Source: an uncultured Prevotella sp. (GTDB lineage: Bacteria > Bacteroidota > Bacteroidia > Bacteroidales > Bacteroidaceae). From it: a stretch of 40,565 nt of DNA. Positions within the stretch are counted from its first letter, which is position 1; each line of letters starts with the position of its first letter. The notes under the pieces were generated by a model. It was not told the DNA's origin, did not search any database, and saw only the letters and a program-made list of their open reading frames with translations. Below, piece by piece: positions 24,603-33,704 of the stretch. The position numbers and the translations under genes were made by a program. The DNA is taken from contig URRR01000022.1 in the NCBI GenBank assembly GCA_900550365.1, positions 1-40,565 on the forward strand. Direction: 5' to 3'.

Positions 24603-25319
24603 ATGAAACAACATATTACAGACATGACAAATAACGGAGACAACGGCAGACCTTACATAATCTGCCACATGATGTCGTCGGTTGACGGACGTATAGACTG
24701 CGACATGACCGAGAAACTCGGTGACACCGACGCTTATTACGAGGCTCTTGACCAGCTTGAATGTGACGCTAACCTGTCAGGACGTGTCACCATGCAGATG
24801 CACATGGCGCTGCCCGGCACGTTTAAGGCATCAGACGCTGAGCCGACAGGCCGTGAGACGTGGCACAAGGCTGCCGCTGACGGCAAGTATGAGATAGCCA
24901 TTGACACTCACGGCACACTGCTCTGGCCTGACAATGCGGCCGAAGACAATCTGCTGGTGATAACTGACGAGGCCTGTCCGCGTGAGTATCACGAACGCCT
25001 GACGCGGCAAGGCATATCCTGGATAGCCTGTGGAAAGCACGGCATTGACCTCTCACGCGCCATGCAGATACTGCGCTCTGAGTTCGGAGTGAGGCGGCTC
25101 GCCGTGGTTGGCGGCGGTCATATCAACGCCGCTTTCCTTACCGCCGGACTGCTGGACGAGGTCAGCCTTATGATAGGCGCAGGCATTGACGGGCGCAAAG
25201 GCATGACCGCCGTGTTCGACGGGATAGAGAACATGGATTATCCAACGACTATCCTGAAGCTAAGTGACGTTAAAAAGGTGGGTGAGAACAGTGTTTTAAT
25301 CAGATATCTGATGAATTGA
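24603..25319 (+). CDS. RibD C-terminal-type reductase (dihydrofolate reductase fold)
   Basis: The protein has 238 residues from this ATG, or 231 from the ATG at 24624. An ATG at 24588 lies upstream of the expected transcript start and is unlikely. It resembles the C-terminal reductase domain of RibD: PYIICHMMSSVDGRID at the N-terminus, an RVTMQMHM nucleotide-site segment, and VRRLAVVGGGHINAAFLTAGLLDEVSLMI, the typical glycine-rich NADPH site. The deaminase half of RibD is absent, and no riboflavin genes are near. It may be a stand-alone 5-amino-6-ribosylaminouracil reductase or a reductase of unknown substrate. The gene appears monocistronic; the next gene on this strand is 203 bp away. Confidence 0.8.
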   Translation: MKQHITDMTNNGDNGRPYIICHMMSSVDGRIDCDMTEKLGDTDAYYEALDQLECDANLSGRVTMQMHMALPGTFKASDAEPTGRETWHKAAADGKYEIAIDTHGTLLWPDNAAEDNLLVITDEACPREYHERLTRQGISWIACGKHGIDLSRAMQILRSEFGVRRLAVVGGGHINAAFLTAGLLDEVSLMIGAGIDGRKGMTAVFDGIENMDYPTTILKLSDVKKVGENSVLIRYLMN

Positions 25320-25490
25320 GACAGTGCCACAACATAACAGACTCGTGCTTGTTCCATGATTTTCATTCATCCGTATTTTCTTGCTTTGATAAGTATTATA
25401 CGTGTATAATCGCCCTGTTTTGCAAAGATTGATGCGGTACAAATATATAAAAATATATTCAACGTTATGTTTTCTGTGAATTATTTACTA

Positions 25491-25508
25491 ATTTAGCGCC
25501 CGCTAAAT
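25491..25508. promoter_or_regulatory. 8-bp perfect palindrome upstream of the secreted protein gene
   Basis: ATTTAGCG and CGCTAAAT are separated by two bases, ending 14 bp before the ATG at 25523. It could be an operator or a 5-prime leader hairpin. No TAnnTTTG element was found for this gene. Confidence 0.4.
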
Positions 25509-25522
25509 ATCATTTTGTATAT

Positions 25523-26362
25523 ATGAAAAGGATAATTGCTGACATCTTTGTATTCATGGTTCTTGTCGTGTCTGCTTGTGGGGCATCGGCACAGACAACC
25601 GGTTACGGCAAGTACAGGGGAGTGTGGGCCAATGCGTCGAGTGAGGTTTTGATAACCGACTCGCTGATGATGTATTTCACGAAAGACATTTCTACCGGCA
25701 ACGGATACGCCTCGCTCAATGTTCCGACACGCGACATAGCGGTGGGCGTAACGTTCACCAAGGACTCTGTTTTGTATGATGACGCCCGCGAATACAGCCT
25801 GACATTGGCGGCGGACGGCAGTCTTGTCGTCAACGGTGACAGCCTGAAAAAGGTTGAGAACGTAGACATCGTAAAGCCTTACGATATGCCTTACGCCATG
25901 AACCGCGAACAGATAGGCCGTTGCTTGCAAGAGTGGCAATTAGGAACGTTTGTATATAACGGTGACGATTATGTTCATGCAATGGTCGGAACAAACCGCA
26001 ACTCGTTTATGTTTGCGGTAAACGGGAATATGGTTTATCTACGTGCAGCCGCTCTGCTGCAGTGTAACGACGGCTCACTGTTCATTCAGAACATACGGAT
26101 GATGAAAAATAATAACACTGGAGAATTCTCAAACGTGCATGTGGACGACAACTTCGCTTTTCTGACAAACCTGCCGGAGATAGACCGTTCAAAGTTCAGT
26201 CCTGACCATTGTGTCTTCGCTGATAATGCACAAATATATTGGTCGTACATTAGTAACACGTCAGACGAGATTAAATTGAATGGATGTGGCGAGACATATA
26301 CTTATAAACGGCTGGCTAAAGATGACCCGATGATTATGGAATGGATAAAATATGAAAAATAA
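25523..26362 (+). CDS. Secreted protein of unknown function
   Basis: The protein has 279 residues and I do not recognise its family. The N-terminus is a signal sequence. VVSAC (Cys19) would allow lipidation, and GASAQ would allow ordinary cleavage a few residues later. The mature part is rich in beta strands (KYRGVWANASSEVLITDSLM, SLTLAADGSLVVNGDSLKKV), like small lipocalin or jelly-roll domains. It has a second half of similar character with a free cysteine pair (Cys about 259). It starts with an odd upstream palindrome and is followed by a 44-bp tandem repeat region that separates it from the convergent hut operon. Its nearest same-strand neighbour is the RibD-like gene. Confidence 0.75.
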   Translation: MKRIIADIFVFMVLVVSACGASAQTTGYGKYRGVWANASSEVLITDSLMMYFTKDISTGNGYASLNVPTRDIAVGVTFTKDSVLYDDAREYSLTLAADGSLVVNGDSLKKVENVDIVKPYDMPYAMNREQIGRCLQEWQLGTFVYNGDDYVHAMVGTNRNSFMFAVNGNMVYLRAAALLQCNDGSLFIQNIRMMKNNNTGEFSNVHVDDNFAFLTNLPEIDRSKFSPDHCVFADNAQIYWSYISNTSDEIKLNGCGETYTYKRLAKDDPMIMEWIKYEK

Positions 26363-26380
26363 ATAGACTAAGAAGCGAAA

Positions 26381-26545
26381 CGTGAAGAGTGAAAAGTGAA
26401 AAATCCAAATGCTTTACTATTCACATGGATTTTTCACTTTTCACTCTTAGTTTTTCACTCTATATCACATGGATTTTTCACTTTTCACTCTTAGTTTTTC
26501 ACTCTATATCACTTGGATTTTTCACTTTTCACTTTTCACTCTTCA
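26381..26545. terminator. 44-bp tandem repeat with inverted arm between convergent genes
   Basis: A left arm at 26381-26411 (GTGAAGAGTGAAAAGTGAAA and onward) is complementary to three later copies (TTTTTCACTTTTCACTCTT). The copies start at 26422, 26466 and 26510, an exact 44-bp period. The region separates the secreted protein gene (+) from hutI (-) and can fold into alternative long hairpins, so it probably ends transcription from both sides. Confidence 0.8.
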
Positions 26546-26546
26546 C

Positions 26547-27785
26547 TTAAATTATTTCCTTTCCGCCAAGGAACACTCTCTTTATTATGGGCGATGTGTA
26601 GGCGTACGGGATGAAGTCGATTGACGGTATGGGCTCGGTGATGAAGAAGTTGGCCACCTTGCCCGTTGCTATTGAGCCGTATTCATTGCTCAGCCCCATG
26701 GCGCAGGCGGCGTTTATCGTGGCGGCGTTTATTGCTTCGGCAGGCAAGAGGCGCAGCTTTATGCAAGCTAACGACACGATAAACTTCATGTCGCCCGACG
26801 GCGTTGAACCTGGATTGTAGTCGCTCGCGACGGCAACTCCAAGTCCGGCATCAATCATCTTGCGCGCCGGAGCGTAAGGCATGTTGAGGAAGAACGACGT
26901 GCCCGGCAGTACGGTGGGCATCGTCTCGCTCTCGCGGAGGACGTCAATCTCGCTCTCAGGCATGTTCTCAAGATGGTCAACTGACAGCGCACCGTGCCTC
27001 ACTCCGACAGGAAGTCCGCCCGTGGCGGCCAGCTCGTCAACGTGTATTTTCGGCCTCATGCCCCATTTTTCGGCCGCATCGAGTATGCGGTCAGTGTCTT
27101 CCGGCGTGAAGAAACCTTCATCACAGAACACGTCAACGAAGTCTGCCAGACGCTCACGGCCTACCTCCGGCAGCATCTCTTTTATTATAAGGTCAACGTA
27201 TTCGGCACGGCTGTAACCGCGGCCGACGGCATGAGCGCCGAGAAAAGTTGACACAACGCGCATCGGCACGCTCTCCTTTATCCTGCGGACAACGCGTAAC
27301 ATCTTCAGCTCGTCAGCCGTGTTGAGGCCGTATCCGCTCTTAATCTCGATGCAGCCCGTGCCCTTCCGCATCACTTCTTCTGCCCGGCGCATGGCCTGTC
27401 GGTAGAGTTCGTCCTCGCTGAGAGTGTGCAGCAGGTCGGCCGAATTAAGTATTCCGCCGCCCCGCCGGGCTATCTCGGCATAGCTCAAGCCCATTATCTT
27501 GTCGACAAACTCGCCCTCACGGCTGCCTGCGTAGACAAGATGCGTGTGCGGGTCGCACCATGCCGGCAGCACCGTTCCGCTTTTAGCGTCAACAGTCTGG
27601 TCTGCAGCGATGCCCTCAGACGGTATTTCTGCCATTGCTCCGAATGCCTTGAAACGCCCGTCCTCGACTAAAAGCCAAGCGTCGCTGATGCTGTCGAGAC
27701 GGGCCATCTCAGTCCCCTGAAGGCGCAGTTTTCCGGTATTATCAATGCCGGCAAGTGTCTTTATGTTACTTACAAGCAGGCGCAT
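26547..27785 (-). CDS. hutI: Imidazolonepropionase
   Basis: The enzyme hydrolyses 4-imidazolone-5-propionate to N-formimino-glutamate, the third step of histidine breakdown, in the cytosol. I start at the ATG at 27785 (412 residues); a TTG three codons upstream also keeps the frame. The amidohydrolase metal-site motifs are intact: CDPHTHLVYAGSR (metal histidines), KIHVDELAATGG, SVDHLEN and VASDYNPGSTPSG. The start lies inside the end of hutH (20-bp overlap), so the two are coupled. It is the last gene of the hut operon, followed by the repeat-hairpin at 26381-26545. Confidence 0.96.
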   Translation of the reverse strand: MRLLVSNIKTLAGIDNTGKLRLQGTEMARLDSISDAWLLVEDGRFKAFGAMAEIPSEGIAADQTVDAKSGTVLPAWCDPHTHLVYAGSREGEFVDKIMGLSYAEIARRGGGILNSADLLHTLSEDELYRQAMRRAEEVMRKGTGCIEIKSGYGLNTADELKMLRVVRRIKESVPMRVVSTFLGAHAVGRGYSRAEYVDLIIKEMLPEVGRERLADFVDVFCDEGFFTPEDTDRILDAAEKWGMRPKIHVDELAATGGLPVGVRHGALSVDHLENMPESEIDVLRESETMPTVLPGTSFFLNMPYAPARKMIDAGLGVAVASDYNPGSTPSGDMKFIVSLACIKLRLLPAEAINAATINAACAMGLSNEYGSIATGKVANFFITEPIPSIDFIPYAYTSPIIKRVFLGGKEII

Positions 27786-29259
27786 GGGTCTCAATGAAGT
27801 CTATTGAACGTTTAATGTAGGGATACATCACTTCGTCGTTCACGATGAACGGCACGGTTTCGCGGTAAGCCTTGAATATGCTGTGAATGGTCGGTGACGA
27901 CTTCAAAGGCCGGCGGAACTCAAGCGCCTGGGCTGCGTTGAACAGCTCGATGGCGAGCACACGCTCGGTGTTAAGCACTACCTTGTAGAGCTTCAGGGCA
28001 GCATTTGCGCCCATGCTCACGTGGTCTTCCTGTCCCTGACTTGACGGAATGCTGTCAACTGACGACGGAGTACACAGGCTTTTGTTAAGACTTACTATCG
28101 AAGCCGCCGTGTACTGTGTTATCATGAAGCCGCTGTTGACGCCCGGATTTGCAACAAGGAAGCTGGGAAGGCCGCGCGTTCCTGACACAAGTTTGTATAT
28201 CCTGCGCTCTGATATGTTGGCAAGCTCACTTACGGCAATGGCGAGAAAGTCCATCGGCAGGGCTATCGGCTCGCCGTGGAAGTTGCCGGCTGAGATTATC
28301 AGGTCGTCATCGGGGCATACGGTGGGGTTGTCCGTGGCTGAGTTTATTTCCGTGTCAATCACCGAACTGACGTATGCCAGCGTGTCTTTCATCGCTCCAT
28401 GCACCTGAGGAACGCAGCGGAACGAGTACGGATCCTGCACGTACGACTTCGGTTTCTCTACAATCTCGCTGCCCTCAAGCAGCTCACGCATGCGCCGGGC
28501 CGTCTCAATCTGTCCCTTGTGGGGGCGGACCTGATGCACTGCGTCGGTGAACGGCTCAACAAGTCCGCAGTAAGCGTCGAGTGACATGGCTGCGATGACG
28601 TCGGCCCAGTCGCTCAACCGCCGGCTGTTAAGTATCGCCCAGACGGCAAATGCACTCATGTTCTGCGTGCCGTTAAGCAGCGCAAGTCCTTCTTTTGACG
28701 CAAGCTGAATAGGCTTCCAGCCGTTTTTGCGCAGTACATCGGCGCCAGACATGACCTTGCCTCGGTATTCAGCTTCGCCTAAACCGACAAGAGGCAGGCA
28801 CAGATGAGCCAGCGGAACGAGGTCGCCTGATGCTCCGAGCGAGCCCTGCATGTAAACAACGGGGTAAACATCGTTGTTGAAAAAGTCAATGAGACGCTCC
28901 ACAGTGTCGAGCTTACAGCCGGAATAGCCGTAGCTGAGCGACTGTATCTTGAGCAGCATCATTATCTTTACTATCTCGTTAGGAACGCGTTCGCCTGTGC
29001 CGCAGGCGTGAGACATCATCAGGTTTATCTGCAACTGGGCGAGGTGGTCCTTACCTATCGACACGTTGCAGAGCGAGCCGAAGCCTGTGGTTACTCCGTA
29101 GATAGGCGTCTTTGTCTCGGCTATCTTCTTGTCAAGGTACTCCCGGCAACGCACAATACGCTGTTTCGCGTCGTCGCTCAGTTCAATTTTGTATCCGTTC
29201 TTTATTATCTCTCCGATGCGCTCAATCGTCAGGTGCTCGGCCGAAATCTTATGTATCAT
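27766..29259 (-). CDS. hutH: Histidine ammonia-lyase
   Basis: The 497-residue enzyme removes ammonia from L-histidine to give trans-urocanate. The self-forming MIO cofactor triad Ala143-Ser144-Gly145 sits in GSLGASGDLVPLAH. YGVTTGFGSL (54-63) supplies the active-site tyrosine, and SSQGQEDHVSMG completes the family pattern. Length is normal for the family. It is third in the operon, separated from hutU by a 139-bp G/T then A/C repeat spacer. Confidence 0.97.
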   Translation of the reverse strand: MIHKISAEHLTIERIGEIIKNGYKIELSDDAKQRIVRCREYLDKKIAETKTPIYGVTTGFGSLCNVSIGKDHLAQLQINLMMSHACGTGERVPNEIVKIMMLLKIQSLSYGYSGCKLDTVERLIDFFNNDVYPVVYMQGSLGASGDLVPLAHLCLPLVGLGEAEYRGKVMSGADVLRKNGWKPIQLASKEGLALLNGTQNMSAFAVWAILNSRRLSDWADVIAAMSLDAYCGLVEPFTDAVHQVRPHKGQIETARRMRELLEGSEIVEKPKSYVQDPYSFRCVPQVHGAMKDTLAYVSSVIDTEINSATDNPTVCPDDDLIISAGNFHGEPIALPMDFLAIAVSELANISERRIYKLVSGTRGLPSFLVANPGVNSGFMITQYTAASIVSLNKSLCTPSSVDSIPSSQGQEDHVSMGANAALKLYKVVLNTERVLAIELFNAAQALEFRRPLKSSPTIHSIFKAYRETVPFIVNDEVMYPYIKRSIDFIETHAPACK

Positions 29260-29267
29260 AATTTTAT

Positions 29268-29398
29268 TACGGTTTGAAGGGTTAATGGTTTGAGGGTTTT
29301 ACGGTTATATGTTTTTGTGGTTATGGGTCTGAGGGGTTACTGTTCTTCAGGCTAACATTCAAGCCTTGAAAACCGTCAAACCGCATAACCACAAAACC
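29268..29398. repeat. G/T-rich then A/C-rich spacer repeat between hutU and hutH
   Basis: The plus strand shows GGTTTGAGGGTTTTACGG-type units to about 29330, and then CCTTGAAAACCGTCAAACC-type units. GTTTTTGTGGTTATG on the left pairs with CATAACCACAAAAC on the right, a run of about 14 complementary bases. No promoter motif is seen, so the operon probably reads through it. Confidence 0.75.
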
Positions 29399-31423
29399 TT
29401 AGAACCTTAAACCGTCGATAATCTCGTCGTCCACAATGTTTGGCATTGTCACTTTAAGGCCCGGGGTGCGCTCCATTTCACGCACGATGCTGTGCCTTGA
29501 GCCTTCGTTACGTGCCCAGCTGCGGCGCACTATGCCGTTGTTGACATCCCAGAAGAGCATCTCACGTATGTGGCGTGAGCTGTCTTCACCACCATCGATT
29601 ACCATTCCGAAGCCGCCGTTGATGACCTCACCCCAGCCGACTCCGCCTCCATTGTGGAGCGAAACCCATGTCGCGCCGCGGAAAGAGTCGCCGATTACGT
29701 TCTGCACAGCCATGTCGGCGCAGAACTGTGAGCCGTCATATATGTTGCTGGTCTCACGGAACGGCGAGTCGGTTCCTGACACATCGTGATGGTCTCGGCC
29801 GAGAACTATGGGGCGGCTTATCTCTCCTTTCCTGATAGCTTCATTGAAAGCGAGGGCTATCTTGGTGCGTCCCTCAGCGTCAGCGTAAAGTATCCTGGCC
29901 TGCGAACCTACCACGAGGTGGTTACGTCCGGCCTCTTTTATCCAGTGGATGTTGTCGTCCATCTGGCCTTGTATCTCCTCGGGAGCGGTCTTTCGGATGT
30001 TCTCCAGCACCTCGGCTGCTATGCGGTCAGTTGTCTCGAGGTCCTTCGGGTCACCCGAAGTGCATACCCAACGGAACGGGCCGAAGCCGTAATCGAAGAA
30101 CATCGGGCCCATGATGTCCTGTACGTATGACGGATAACGGAACCTGCCGTCAGGCAAAGTGATGTCTGCTCCGGCACGTTTTGACTGCAAGAGGAATGCG
30201 TTTCCGTAATCGAAAAAGTACATTCCACGCTCCGTCAGCTTGTTGATGGCTGCCACCTGGCGGCGCAATGAAGCCTGAACACGGTTGCGGAACTCGTCCG
30301 GGTCGTCTGCCATCATCTTCTTAGATTCCTCTAACGTCATACCGACAGGATAATAACCGCCGGCCCAGGGGTTGTGAAGTGATGTCTGGTCGCTGCCCAA
30401 ATCTACCTTGATACCCTCGTCAGCGAGGCGCTCCCACAGGTCAACAATGTTGCCGACGTAAGCCATTGACACCGTCTTACGTTCCTCGACGGCCTTGCGC
30501 ACGGCAGGAATAAGTTCGTCAAGATTGTCGTGAAGCTCGTCAACCCAGCCCTGGTCGTAACGCTTACGGGCTGCAAGCGGATTGATTTCGGCCACCACGC
30601 TCACCACGCCGGCTATGTTCCCGGCCTTTGGCTGAGCGCCTGACATGCCGCCGAGGCCTGACGATACGAACAGCATGCCGTGTATGTCGGTGCGCTTCGG
30701 GTCTTTCTTCATCTGCATGCGGGCTGCATTCATCACGGTAATCGTTGTTCCGTGGACTATGCCCTGCGGACCGATGTACATGTAAGAGCCGGCCGTCATC
30801 TGTCCGTACTGGCTCACTCCGAGGGCATTCATGCGCTCCCAGTCGTCGGGCTTTGAGTAGTTCGGGATTACCATACCGTTGGTAACGACCACTCTCGGGG
30901 CGTTCTTGTGCGACGGGAAGAGGCCGAGCGGATGACCTGAATACATCACAAGAGTCTGCTCATCGGTCATTTCGCTGAGATATTTCATTGTCAGACGGTA
31001 TTGCGCCCAGTTCTGGAAGATAGCGCCGTTGCCGCCATATATAATGAGCTCGTGGGGATGCTGAGCTACGGCAGGGTTCAGATTGTTCTGTATCATCAGC
31101 ATTATCGCCGCGGCCTGGAGCGACTTATGAGGGTACTCGTCAATCGGACGGGCATACATCTCGTATCTTGGGCGGAAGCGGTACATGTAGATACGTCCGT
31201 ACTTCTCAAGCTCTTCGGCAAACTCCGGAGCAAGAGTAGCGTGGAATTTCTTAGGGAAATACCTCAGCGCATTGCGCAGAGCAAGCTTCTTCTCGTCCTT
31301 GGTAAGTATGTCCTTGCGCTTCGGCGCATGGTTTATCTCGGTGTCATAAGGCATCGGTTCGGGCAGAACGTCGGGTATTCCGGCGCGTATCTCTGCTGCA
31401 AACTGCTCTTTTGTCATTGTCAT
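29399..31423 (-). CDS. hutU: Urocanate hydratase, long form
   Basis: The enzyme adds water to urocanate to give 4-imidazolone-5-propionate, using tightly bound NAD+. At 674 residues it is close to the animal enzyme and longer than the usual bacterial form of about 555. Family landmarks include IIYGGNGAIFQNWAQYRLTM, MYSGHPLGLFPSH, YMYIGPQGIVHGTT, the NAD-site GLGGMSGAQPKAG and, near the C-terminus, WVSLHNGGGVGWGEVINGGFG. It follows ftcD with a 6-bp gap. Part of the C-terminus (IVREMERTPGLKVTMPN) also agrees with the long form. Confidence 0.97.
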   Translation of the reverse strand: MTMTKEQFAAEIRAGIPDVLPEPMPYDTEINHAPKRKDILTKDEKKLALRNALRYFPKKFHATLAPEFAEELEKYGRIYMYRFRPRYEMYARPIDEYPHKSLQAAAIMLMIQNNLNPAVAQHPHELIIYGGNGAIFQNWAQYRLTMKYLSEMTDEQTLVMYSGHPLGLFPSHKNAPRVVVTNGMVIPNYSKPDDWERMNALGVSQYGQMTAGSYMYIGPQGIVHGTTITVMNAARMQMKKDPKRTDIHGMLFVSSGLGGMSGAQPKAGNIAGVVSVVAEINPLAARKRYDQGWVDELHDNLDELIPAVRKAVEERKTVSMAYVGNIVDLWERLADEGIKVDLGSDQTSLHNPWAGGYYPVGMTLEESKKMMADDPDEFRNRVQASLRRQVAAINKLTERGMYFFDYGNAFLLQSKRAGADITLPDGRFRYPSYVQDIMGPMFFDYGFGPFRWVCTSGDPKDLETTDRIAAEVLENIRKTAPEEIQGQMDDNIHWIKEAGRNHLVVGSQARILYADAEGRTKIALAFNEAIRKGEISRPIVLGRDHHDVSGTDSPFRETSNIYDGSQFCADMAVQNVIGDSFRGATWVSLHNGGGVGWGEVINGGFGMVIDGGEDSSRHIREMLFWDVNNGIVRRSWARNEGSRHSIVREMERTPGLKVTMPNIVDDEIIDGLRF

Positions 31424-31429
31424 ATGTTT

Positions 31430-33139
31430 TTATTTTATCTTGTTTTCTACTATTGTCAAAACTTCCTTCTCGGCCTTGTCAGCCTCCTTCATCAGGCTTT
31501 CGGCCTCGGCAATGAGAGCTTCAGCCGCTGTCTTGTCGGTCAGAGATGCGGCGTTAATCTTAACGTTAAGCCCCGCGCCAAGCACTGCCGCACGGGCAGC
31601 GAGCGCTCCTACGCCGGCATCAGAGACGCTGGCCGGATTACCGGTCTCGGCCATTGCCTTGCAGATTTCAAACGCCTTGAAGGATGTTTTCATCGTCTCG
31701 AGAGGCACCTGGGCTGCAAACAGTGTGGCGCTTTGTATTGCTTCTGAGCGCAGACGCTTGTCTTCGTCGGTGTTCTTGGGCATGCCGAAGGCCGCCATAA
31801 TGCGGTTGAAGGCCTCTGTGTCCTCGTCAACGAGATGCAGAAGTTCGGCTTCCAGCTCAACACCTTTGTCCGCCCAGCGGCTGAACTCCTCCCAACGCTC
31901 GTCCCAGCCGGGCTTGTGAGCCGACAGATTGGCCACCATTGTGCCAAGCGCAGCACCAAGGGCGCCCATGTATGCGGCCACCGAACCGCCGCCGGGAGCA
32001 GGTGACTCGCGCAGTGTCTCGTCAGCAAATCCCTTTACGGTGAGTGCCGTCAGCTTGTCTGTACCGGCCTTGTCGGCGTCGAGGAGGTATTCTATCACTT
32101 TGTCTTTCGGCTCAAACGGACGGAGGTCTGACAGCCCCATTGACTTTATCGCAATGTTGAGAATGTCCTCTTTAGGTATTCCCGTAGAGCGGTGCTGCTT
32201 GCGTAGGAAATGCTTTCCGGCGTCAATCAGCGCACGCTCAGGCACCAGTCCGACTATCTCCGTGCCCGTAACGCGCACTCCGCGGGCCTCCGCACAGCGG
32301 CATACCTCATCAAAAGCGGCATGCAGCGGGGTAGCGTTGATGTCGGTGATGTTCATCGAAACCTGCGCTATGCCGTACTCCTTGATATACCAGCCTATGG
32401 CCTTTGTGCCCTTGAGCGTGCCCGGACGCATCACGGGTTTGCCGTCAGCGCCTCTCTTTATCTCGCCCGTTATGGGGTTGCCTATGCGTTCGGGGCGGCC
32501 CTTCTCACGCACGTCGAATGCTATGGCGTTGGCCCTGCGTGTGGATGTAGTGTTGAGATTGAAGTTTACGGCGATAAGAAAATCGCGTGCACCTACAACA
32601 GTGCAGCCTGTGCGGGCGATGCTTTCGTCATAAGGACGTGCACCGAAGTCTGGCGCCTTGGCCGGGTCAGCCAGCTTCTCGGGTATCGCCTCGTACTCTC
32701 CGGCACGGCAAACGGCTAAGTTCTTGCGCTCAGGTTTCAGTGCGGCAGCCTCATAGCAGTAGCACGGAATGCCTGTCTCCGTGGCTATGCGTTCGGCTAA
32801 TTTGCGTGCCAGCTGTGCGCACTCTTCAAGCGTGATGCCGCTTACGGGCACAAGCGGCAGCACGTCAGTCGCGCCGATACGCGGATGCTCGCCGTGGTGG
32901 CGGCGCATGTCAATCACCTCGCCCGCCTTCTTTACTGCCCTGAACGCTGCCTCGACAACGGCCTCAGGGTCGCCGACGAAGGTTACTACCGTGCGGTTAG
33001 TGGCCTCGCCCGGGTCAACATCGAGCAGACGGACGCCTTCACATGTCTCAATCTCGTCGGTTATCTGTTTGATAACAGCCATGTCATGTCCCTCGCTGAA
33101 GTTGGGAACGCACTCAATAATCTGTCTTGTTCTCGCCAT
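31430..33139 (-). CDS. ftcD: Bifunctional glutamate formimidoyltransferase / formimidoyl-THF cyclodeaminase
   Basis: The 569-residue fusion resembles mammalian FTCD. The N-terminal transferase (about 1-330; VPNFSEG, RRHHGEHPRIGATDVLPLVP, NFNLNTTS) moves the formimino group from formiminoglutamate to tetrahydrofolate, releasing glutamate. The C-terminal helical cyclodeaminase (about 360-569; ESPAPGGGSVAAYMGALGAA, VDEDTEAFNRIMAAF) converts 5-formimino-THF to 5,10-methenyl-THF and ammonia. It is the first gene of the hut operon, with a good promoter about 120 bp upstream. Confidence 0.97.
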   Translation of the reverse strand: MARTRQIIECVPNFSEGHDMAVIKQITDEIETCEGVRLLDVDPGEATNRTVVTFVGDPEAVVEAAFRAVKKAGEVIDMRRHHGEHPRIGATDVLPLVPVSGITLEECAQLARKLAERIATETGIPCYCYEAAALKPERKNLAVCRAGEYEAIPEKLADPAKAPDFGARPYDESIARTGCTVVGARDFLIAVNFNLNTTSTRRANAIAFDVREKGRPERIGNPITGEIKRGADGKPVMRPGTLKGTKAIGWYIKEYGIAQVSMNITDINATPLHAAFDEVCRCAEARGVRVTGTEIVGLVPERALIDAGKHFLRKQHRSTGIPKEDILNIAIKSMGLSDLRPFEPKDKVIEYLLDADKAGTDKLTALTVKGFADETLRESPAPGGGSVAAYMGALGAALGTMVANLSAHKPGWDERWEEFSRWADKGVELEAELLHLVDEDTEAFNRIMAAFGMPKNTDEDKRLRSEAIQSATLFAAQVPLETMKTSFKAFEICKAMAETGNPASVSDAGVGALAARAAVLGAGLNVKINAASLTDKTAAEALIAEAESLMKEADKAEKEVLTIVENKIK

Positions 33140-33259
33140 AGCTACAAATCAAATATTTTATGTTTTATGTTATTTCCTGTCTTGGTGTGATGCCCCATGG
33201 TGTGCTGTCAGCATCTGCCGTGCGGGCATAATATATAATAAGGTGTGAAACTATCTATG

Positions 33260-33291
33260 CAAAGGTAGTATATTTACATAAAAAACGCAAG
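33260..33291 (-). promoter_or_regulatory. Promoter of the hut operon
   Basis: The minus strand has a -7 TACCTTTG (33260-33267) and a weak -33 CTTG (33288-33291) 20 bases upstream. The leader before ftcD would be about 115 nt. Confidence 0.6.
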
Positions 33292-33552
33292 AAAAACAGA
33301 TGAAAAGTGTAACGTGTAAAACGGTCAGATTGACAGCCGCGGATGCCGTTTTGCACTGTAAAAATCATGATTTGATATATTGATTTGTTAAATACGCAAC
33401 TCCAGACTGGCAAAAAGTAAGTTGGCTCGGCTGTTTGTTAAATTGGTGGAATACGGCTGTCGGCTTTCTTCAGGTTTGATGTTGAGGCCGCCTTCAGTGT
33501 CGGTTTTGACCTTGCCCTGTGGCATGTCTGTAAGTGCCTGATTATCAGTGCT

Positions 33553-33645
33553 GTTGCAAAAGGCCGTCTTTTGGTCTCCAAAAGACGGCCTTTTAGCTTG
33601 CGTTTGACGGTCTTTTGTCTTGTAAAAGGTGGCCTTTTACAAGAC
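33553..33645. repeat. Cluster of AAAAGACGGCCTTTT palindromic units
   Basis: This is the best preserved cluster: GCAAAAGGCCGTCTTTTGG, CCAAAAGACGGCCTTTTAG, a GTTTGACGGTCTTTTG half unit and GTAAAAGGTGGCCTTTTAC. The first two units are exact complements of one another over 17 bases, forming a hairpin with a TCT turn. Confidence 0.85.
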
Positions 33646-33696
33646 ATTTGTTGAAATTTATATTGCCGAATATTGGTTAATATGAAATAAAAATGC

Positions 33697-33704
33697 TACT
33701 TTTG
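33697..33704 (+). promoter_or_regulatory. -7 promoter element of the GT2 gene
   Basis: TACTTTTG matches TAnnTTTG and lies about 35 bp before the ATG at 33739. A weak -33 (TTGG near 33673-33676) lies 20 bases upstream. Confidence 0.6.

Noticed and set aside
24396..24668. Minus-strand frames of 90 and 67 codons
   Set aside because: They are created by the AAAAGACGG-type repeat cluster and overlap the promoter and start of the RibD-like gene.
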